A stretch of DNA of 11,040 bases, from positions 1 through 11,040 of the forward strand of contig CAKRTY010000026.1 of the NCBI GenBank assembly GCA_934402125.1, written 5' to 3'. Below are positions 6,557-11,040 of this stretch, in pieces. Below the pieces are notes generated by a model. That model was not told where the DNA came from. It saw nothing but the letters and a program-made list of their open reading frames with translations, and did no database searches. Both the position numbers and the translations under genes were made by a program. This DNA is from an uncultured Anaerosacchariphilus sp. (GTDB taxonomy: Bacteria > Bacillota > Clostridia > Lachnospirales > Lachnospiraceae). Positions within the stretch are counted from its first letter, which is position 1. Every line of letters begins with the position of its first letter.

Positions 6557-8716
6557 CTATACCTCCTCCATCAGGTAATAGTAGCCTCCGAAATCGCTGG
6601 CCAGCAGCGTCTTTCCTGTCTTGGCCATCTCCCTTTTTACGCCGGTCAGCACATGGCGCATTCCCACCGGCACGCCCTCGCCGGCTGCCAGGAAGGCCGC
6701 GGCCACCGCCACATTTTTAATCTGGCTGCCGGAAAATTTGAATTCCTCCGCCAGATATCCGTAGTCCAGATCCTCCCGGGGCGTATCCGCCGGAAATACC
6801 CGTTCCCAGATTTCCCTTCTTCTCGGTACGTCCGTAAAGGGGAATTCAATAATGAACTTAAATCTCCGCAGGAACGCGTTGTCGAAATTCTGCAGAAAGT
6901 TCGTAGCCAAAATGATAATGCCCTCGTATTCCTCTATTTTCTGCAGCAGATAGGCGGTTCCCGCATTGGCGTATTTGTCGTTGGAGTCCTTCTGATCCGT
7001 CCGCTTGCCAAACAGTACGTCTGCCTCATCGAAAAACAGAATGCTCTGGCTCTTTTTTGCCTGTTCGAAAATATTGCCCAGCTTTTTCTCCGATTCGCCC
7101 ACATATTTGGACATAACCCCGGCCATATCCACCTTGTAAAGCTCCATGGCCAGCTCCCCGGCGATGACCTGGGCTCCCATGGTCTTGCCGGTTCCGGGCG
7201 GCCCGTAGAAAATCATAGACACGCCTCTTCCATAGGCCAGCTTCTGTTCAAAGCCCCAGCGATGATAGACCTGATGATGAAGCAGAACCTGATCGCAGGC
7301 GTCCCGAAGCAGCTTTTTCTGGGGTTCCGGAAGCACCAGATCCTCCCAGCGGTAATGCACCGGAATCCGTACCGCGTCCCTGCCCAGCTTATGCTCCAGC
7401 TGCGCCCTACAGGCCTCCAGCAGGTACCGCTCCTCTGGCCCGCTCTGCTCCAGCAGCAGCCGATCCTCGTATTCCTGCACGCTCTGCCGGATATGCCCGG
7501 CCGGAAGCCGGTATTTATCCGCCAGATATTCCAGGTTCAGCCCTTCCGGAAAAAGCCGCTCCCCCAGGAAGCTTTTCCAGAGAAGGATCCGTTCCTCTGT
7601 GGTATTTTCCGGAATCCGGATCTTACGAATCAGCCGTTCCGTGTGAATCCTCCGATCCCACTCTCCCGTACCGGTGAGAAAGAGAACGCCCTGCCATGTG
7701 CGAAGCCCCCAGAGAATCTGTTCCGCCTGTCCGCAGGCCACCCGTCCGTTCTCCGGATCCTCTGCCAGATCGCAGACGCACAGGGCGCTGCCTCCCTGGA
7801 GAATGGCTTCCCGCATAATCCGCCGGAGTATTTTCTGAAGGCTCTCTCCTTCCGCCGGCAGCTTTCCGCTGTCCACATAGAGAATGGGCAGCCCCTTCCG
7901 CCGGCAGAGGGCTCCGGCCTGAAGCTTCTTACCTGATCCGGATTCCCCTTCCAGGTAAAAGCTGCGGGCTCCGCTGTCATAGAGGGCCTCCAGCCCGTCC
8001 GTCAGCTTCTTCTGAATCAGCGGTTCCCGCATGTCCTCCTCCCCGCCGGTTCTTACGATACCTCCCAGGGCCGGATCCTCCTGCTCAAAATTCTGAAGGT
8101 AGCTCAGAATCCGGAAATCCAGCTTCAAGCGGATTTCCTGAAAGCCCTCCGGGACAGGAATTCCCCCTCCCAGACTCGTGTCCTCCATTCCCTCAAAGAG
8201 AAGTCCCAGTTTTTCCCAATCCCGCAGACATTCCTGGTACAGGAACCGCTGCTCCTCCTCTTTCTCCGTATACAGCCGGAGACACAGGCTCAAGCTCGGT
8301 ACCCGGACCCCGTTCTGTTCGTTCAGGTATCCGATTGCCAGTCCCAGTCCGTGATCCAGCTCGCAGGCCAGGGAGAGGGCTGTCAGAAAGCCTTCGAACT
8401 CTGTCAGCTTCAGCGCATGGAACAGATATTCCATCACAATCATGCCGCCGTCTCTTAAGGTCTCCCGGCCCCGCTCCCGGATGTCCGCAAGCTCTTCCCG
8501 GAAAACCATCGGATCACAGGTCTTTTCCTCTGACCCAAGCTCAGCCAGAAGCTCCTCCCTGGTAATCAGAATCCCGCCGTTTTTCCGCAGCATCCCTCCG
8601 TCGGAGGTTTTTACATGGGTCAGCGCATAGGAAGCCAGAAGTTCTCTGGCCCACTTAGTCAGCGCCTGATAGTATTCCTGCTCATTTTGGAATATTCCTG
8701 TCCTTATCCCGCTCAT
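6557..8716 (-). CDS. AAA+ ATPase of the Afp15-like (eCIS-associated) family, first copy
   Basis: This 719-residue cytoplasmic ATPase has an N-terminal helical/winged region at about 100-150; the LTEFEGFLTALSLACELD stretch is typical of this family. A degenerate P-loop GESGSGKK is at 257-264, with a possible Walker B-like LCVCD ending at D316. The complete AAA+ domain follows: Walker A GPPGTGKT at 505-512 (bases 7181-7204), pore-loop-1 motif KYVGE from 537, Walker B ILFFDEAD at 559-566, sensor 1 ILATN at 602-606, arginine fingers R617-R618 and sensor-2 region SGSQIKN at 662-668. It is paralogous to the ATPase at 2198-4027: the 28 residues around Walker A share 20 identities. Afp15-like ATPases are standard parts of extracellular contractile injection systems, where they act in particle assembly or cargo handling, but no particle structural gene is seen here. 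The start overlaps the previous stop as ATGA (8713-8716); GGAGG at 8727-8731 is 10 bases upstream and GAGG at 8721-8724 is 4 bases upstream. Confidence 0.95.
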   Translation of the reverse strand: MSGIRTGIFQNEQEYYQALTKWARELLASYALTHVKTSDGGMLRKNGGILITREELLAELGSEEKTCDPMVFREELADIRERGRETLRDGGMIVMEYLFHALKLTEFEGFLTALSLACELDHGLGLAIGYLNEQNGVRVPSLSLCLRLYTEKEEEQRFLYQECLRDWEKLGLLFEGMEDTSLGGGIPVPEGFQEIRLKLDFRILSYLQNFEQEDPALGGIVRTGGEEDMREPLIQKKLTDGLEALYDSGARSFYLEGESGSGKKLQAGALCRRKGLPILYVDSGKLPAEGESLQKILRRIMREAILQGGSALCVCDLAEDPENGRVACGQAEQILWGLRTWQGVLFLTGTGEWDRRIHTERLIRKIRIPENTTEERILLWKSFLGERLFPEGLNLEYLADKYRLPAGHIRQSVQEYEDRLLLEQSGPEERYLLEACRAQLEHKLGRDAVRIPVHYRWEDLVLPEPQKKLLRDACDQVLLHHQVYHRWGFEQKLAYGRGVSMIFYGPPGTGKTMGAQVIAGELAMELYKVDMAGVMSKYVGESEKKLGNIFEQAKKSQSILFFDEADVLFGKRTDQKDSNDKYANAGTAYLLQKIEEYEGIIILATNFLQNFDNAFLRRFKFIIEFPFTDVPRRREIWERVFPADTPREDLDYGYLAEEFKFSGSQIKNVAVAAAFLAAGEGVPVGMRHVLTGVKREMAKTGKTLLASDFGGYYYLMEEV
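6562..6569 (-). promoter_or_regulatory. Ribosome binding site inside the end of the first ATPase gene
   Basis: GGAGGAGG is formed by the last codons (Glu-Glu-Val) of the first ATPase gene, with its GGAGG half 8 bases before the ATG of the 659-residue gene. It fixes the start at 6553 and indicates coupling between ATPase and downstream product. Confidence 0.8.
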
Positions 8717-9555
8717 TCGTCCTCATCCTCCGGGCGTTCTCCATCGCCCTCAGTCTCTGCCCGTACTTCGCCAAGCGTCTTTTTCCGCTCCCGGTAATAG
8801 CTTTCGATATCCTTTTTCTGGAAATCATACGCGTAATTCATTTTCCGGAGAAAGGTCCGGGCAGACGCGTCCTTCTTTATCAGAATGGCCTCCAGAAGAT
8901 TTTCTTCGTACATGCCCCGGGTATCTTCCCTCCGAAGCTCTTTTAGCTCCGTTTCCCGTTCCGCCTCCTGGCGTCCGGCCTCCAGACGAAGCTGCCGTAT
9001 CTGTTTTTCCAGTTCCTTTTTCCTGCTTTTTCTCTTTTCCAGCGCCTTCTTTTCTTCCTCTTTCACAAAGAAGGGCAGGGTCTTCTGTAAGCTTTCCATA
9101 TTCTCCCGTCCCAGATAGGAAGCGACGGAGCGTCTGGTCCAGGGCTTATTCTCGCGCTTCTCGATAAGAACGGAAGCCCCCTCCCAGTATCGGGATACAT
9201 AAGCCCGGTTTTCATTATTTCCCTTTAAAAGGGTCTTCTGCTGATACTCCTTCAGCTCCTTCTGGTACCGGCTCGCTACGGTATCGTAGCGGGAGGTCTT
9301 CAGATTGGCAAACAGGAATACCCGCTCCCGGTTGGGATTGTAGCCCAGCTGCAGTCTGCCGAACATATTTTCCTGCTTCATCAGCCGGTCGCAGCCCAGC
9401 ATCTTCCCCTGCATCTGGCTCTGATAATAGCCCTCGATTTTTTTATGCTCCCCAAAATACTCCGTCTGCACATGGCTGGCCGCCGTCAGCCTGTCAAAGG
9501 TTTCCCGGAAATGCTCCAGCTGCTTTTCCGATCGTTCTGCTGCTTCCTGCTTCAT
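8713..9555 (-). CDS. Highly charged coiled-coil protein of unknown function, first gene of the operon
   Basis: This 280-residue protein has no recognisable enzymatic motif, signal peptide or membrane segment. The first half (about 1-160) is mixed helical with several aromatic residues (for example EGYYQSQ at 41-47 and RAYVSRYWEG at 117-126). Residues about 163-211 are dense in Lys, Glu and Arg and look like a coiled coil. Residues about 212-262 form another helical segment, and the C-terminus is an acidic tail (from about 266, ending EDEDE). I place the start at the ATG at 9555, because GGAGG (9563-9567) lies 7 bases upstream. An upstream in-frame TTG at 9573 would put that site inside the gene. 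Its stop overlaps the start of the first ATPase gene as ATGA. Coiled coil plus ATPase coupling suggests an adaptor or structural partner, but this is inference. Confidence 0.9.
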   Translation of the reverse strand: MKQEAAERSEKQLEHFRETFDRLTAASHVQTEYFGEHKKIEGYYQSQMQGKMLGCDRLMKQENMFGRLQLGYNPNRERVFLFANLKTSRYDTVASRYQKELKEYQQKTLLKGNNENRAYVSRYWEGASVLIEKRENKPWTRRSVASYLGRENMESLQKTLPFFVKEEEKKALEKRKSRKKELEKQIRQLRLEAGRQEAERETELKELRREDTRGMYEENLLEAILIKKDASARTFLRKMNYAYDFQKKDIESYYRERKKTLGEVRAETEGDGERPEDEDE

Positions 9556-9562
9556 ACTCCCA

Positions 9563-9567
9563 CCTCC
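9563..9567 (-). promoter_or_regulatory. Ribosome binding site that sets the start of the first operon gene
   Basis: GGAGG lies 7 bases before the ATG at 9555, the ideal distance. This argues against the in-frame TTG at 9573 as the start. Confidence 0.8.
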
Positions 9568-9587
9568 GGACAAACTATGACTACTCT

Positions 9588-9593
9588 ATCATA
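9588..9593 (-). promoter_or_regulatory. Possible -10 element for the six-gene operon
   Basis: TATGAT on the minus strand differs by one base from the TATAAT consensus and lies in an AT-rich stretch just after the terminator. It would give a leader of roughly 25 bases to the ATG at 9555. I see no good -35 at 16-18 bases upstream; that region is the descending arm and T-run of the terminator hairpin. A promoter that needs an activator would look like this, but the call is weak. Confidence 0.35.
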
Positions 9594-9604
9594 AATTTTC
9601 CCAC

Positions 9605-9652
9605 AAAAAAGCAGGAAGCGCACTGCCCAAACGGGTAGTCCTTCCTGCTTTT
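9605..9652 (-). terminator. Rho-independent terminator of the LuxR-type regulator gene
   Basis: A 12-bp perfect outer stem (AAAAGCAGGAAG at 9607-9618 with CTTCCTGCTTTT at 9641-9652) encloses a second 7-bp stem (ACTGCCC at 9622-9628 with GGGTAGT at 9633-9639, one G-T pair) closed by an AAAC loop. On the minus strand it is followed by a run of six T (9605-9610). It begins at the stop codon of the regulator gene (9651-9653) and separates it from the downstream operon. Confidence 0.88.
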
Positions 9653-11040
9653 ATATTAGATGATACTCCGTAATCAGATTCATCGCCTGACTCCGGTTTT
9701 TTGCCCCCAGCTTCTGATAGATATTTTTCAGGTGATACTTGACTGTATTTTCCGACACGCACAGGGTACGGGCAATCTCCGCGTTTTTTTCTCCCCGGGC
9801 CAGAAGCTTCAGCACGTCTCTTTCATAACTGGTAAAATTGTCTGTCTGCAGTCTCTTCTTCCGCTTCAGATAACCGGGATAAATCAGCATCTGGGCCCGG
9901 GCCGCCTTCAAAATCTCCCGGATATACGCATCTTTCCGCTCCTTCTCCCCGTACAGGGCGTTCAGAAGCTCATAGACTGCCTCCCCTTCGTCCGCGAAAA
10001 CCCGGATAAACCAGTAGCCGCGTCCAAGCTCCACCGCCTCCGAAAGAAATTCCTGCCAGTCCTCTCTCTGCTGCCGGAATGCCTGTACCGCTTCCAGAAT
10101 CCGTACCTGGATTCCCAGATAGGTCATCTGGTAACTGTCCGCAAAATCCCGCAGGGTCAGCAAAATCAGTTCCGCCTGAACATACTGTTCCAGCCACAGG
10201 TACACTCTGGCCTTCATCAGATACTGATAATACTCCACGCTCAGAAAACGTCCCCGTTCGTCCGGCGCTTCCTTTTTCATCCAGCCCAGAATCCGTTTCT
10301 CATCATTTTTCAGCAGATGATACCAGATCCGGTGAGCCAGCAGATTGCCATTCCAGTAGCAATCCGTCTCCTCTTCCTCCTCCAGCCGGTGAAGCAGAAA
10401 GGCTTCCGCGCCGTCGGCCTGATTCCGGACTACCATCAGATCTGCCACCTTCAGGTTGCACAGCTTCTGCATCCGGAGATTTTTTTCCTGCACAGCCATA
10501 CGGAAGGCCCTGGTAAACCGGTTCAGGGCTTCGTCCAGCTGATTTCGCTCATAAAAGACCTCCCCCAGCAGAAATTCTGCCATAGACGCGTACTCTTCTC
10601 CTGCCAGCCGCCGAATCTCTTCCTCGTAGGGATTCTTCTCCCGCTTCCCCTCCCAGTGGAAAAACGCGCTGTAATCCTTATCACCGTGAAGCAGGGAAAT
10701 GTTGCCCGGAATCTGCAGCATCCGCCAGATCTCTCCGGTAGACGTATCCGCTTCCTCCACGTGCTCCCAGATCTCCGAAAGCAGCTCCGGCGTCATGCTG
10801 CCCGTTCCTATCATCTTCAGGATCAGAAGCAGTGATCCGGTATCCTTTTTCTCTCTCCGCTCCAGAAGCTTCCGGTATCTCTCATAGCCCTCCAGATTGC
10901 CGCCGATACATTCCAGCATGGCTCCTGCCATAATCAGACGCGGGTATTCCAACATATCCGGCAAAGGCCCGCTCAGACAGTAGTCCTCCAGAGAAAGAAA
11001 GGTCTCATAGCTGATGGGCCGGGATAAAATCCGATCCAGG
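9651..11040 (-). CDS. LuxR-family transcriptional regulator, MalT-like (partial, N-terminus beyond the window)
   Basis: About 462 C-terminal residues are visible, and the frame stays open to the right edge, so the start is outside. The last ~59 residues (bases 9654-9830) are a LuxR/GerE-type helix-turn-helix: the SYERDVLKLLARGEKNAEIA stretch, then VSENTVKYHLKNIYQKL and GAKNRSQAM. The rest is helical with repeated pairs resembling tetratricopeptide repeats (for example LLGEVFYERNQLDEALNRF and the segments after it). This is the layout of MalT-like (LAL) regulators, whose N-terminal STAND NTPase domain and winged helix would lie upstream; the visible part begins around the boundary of the helical-repeat region. 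Such proteins bind an inducer, oligomerise and activate promoters. The gene ends in a strong terminator just upstream of the ATPase operon, so control of that operon is plausible but not shown. The in-frame TTG at 10964 is not a credible start because coding sequence continues upstream. Confidence 0.93.
   Translation of the reverse strand, partial: LDRILSRPISYETFLSLEDYCLSGPLPDMLEYPRLIMAGAMLECIGGNLEGYERYRKLLERREKKDTGSLLLILKMIGTGSMTPELLSEIWEHVEEADTSTGEIWRMLQIPGNISLLHGDKDYSAFFHWEGKREKNPYEEEIRRLAGEEYASMAEFLLGEVFYERNQLDEALNRFTRAFRMAVQEKNLRMQKLCNLKVADLMVVRNQADGAEAFLLHRLEEEEETDCYWNGNLLAHRIWYHLLKNDEKRILGWMKKEAPDERGRFLSVEYYQYLMKARVYLWLEQYVQAELILLTLRDFADSYQMTYLGIQVRILEAVQAFRQQREDWQEFLSEAVELGRGYWFIRVFADEGEAVYELLNALYGEKERKDAYIREILKAARAQMLIYPGYLKRKKRLQTDNFTSYERDVLKLLARGEKNAEIARTLCVSENTVKYHLKNIYQKLGAKNRSQAMNLITEYHLI

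Noticed and set aside
6653..7936. Plus-strand open frame of 427 codons antisense to the first ATPase gene
   Set aside because: It lies wholly inside a gene with intact Walker A and B motifs on the other strand, has no domain pattern, and has the same shadow composition as other antisense frames here.
9555..9573. TTG at 9573 as the start of the coiled-coil protein gene
   Set aside because: It would place the GGAGG ribosome site inside the coding sequence, while the ATG at 9555 has that site at the ideal distance.
9660..10835. Plus-strand open frame of 391 codons antisense to the LuxR-type regulator gene
   Set aside because: The minus strand encodes a clear LuxR helix-turn-helix over the same bases; the plus-strand product shows no motif and starts next to a terminator arm with no ribosome site.
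1..11040. CRISPR array, tRNA or rRNA genes, insertion sequences or phage integrase
   Set aside because: No regularly spaced repeats, no tRNA-like or rRNA sequence, and no transposase or recombinase motifs were found on either strand.

Overview
All genes in this window lie on the minus strand, so transcription runs from the right edge to the left. The window looks like a Gram-positive Clostridia genome, most likely Lachnospiraceae-like. The reasons are purine-rich AGGAGG-type ribosome binding sites in front of nearly every gene, a Gram-positive style secreted surface protein, moderately high GC and a MalT-type LuxR regulator. This placement is an inference from style, not from a marker gene.

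Layout in transcription order: (1) the C-terminal part of a large LuxR/MalT-like regulator (9651 to the right edge), closed by a strong hairpin terminator; (2) a 95-base intergenic gap with a possible promoter; (3) a tightly packed operon of a 280-residue charged coiled-coil protein (8713-9555), a 719-residue AAA+ ATPase (6557-8716), a 659-residue protein of unknown family with alternating charged and Gly/Ala-rich hydrophobic stretches (4574-6553), a 179-residue protein with a YbjN / secretion-chaperone-like pattern (4024-4563), a second AAA+ ATPase of the same family (2198-4027), and a secreted protein with GLUG-type and Ig-like regions that runs off the left edge (1-2173). Two junctions are 4-base ATGA overlaps and the others are gaps of 3, 10 and 24 bases, so the six genes are almost certainly co-transcribed and partly translationally coupled.

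Both ATPases have the layout and sequence signature of the Afp15-like AAA+ ATPases best known from extracellular contractile injection systems (eCIS): a helical/winged N-terminal part, a degenerate first P-loop region, then one complete AAA+ domain with a pore-loop aromatic. No tube, sheath, baseplate, spike or tape-measure gene lies in this window. It is therefore either the accessory flank of an eCIS whose structural genes are outside, or a separate system that uses the same ATPase family. The working model, which is inference, is that two cytoplasmic ATPases remodel or load the 659-residue protein (a cargo or membrane-active candidate) with help from the 179-residue chaperone-like protein, and that the exported protein works at the cell surface. 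The duplicated ATPase around an unknown protein pair is the most unusual feature here.
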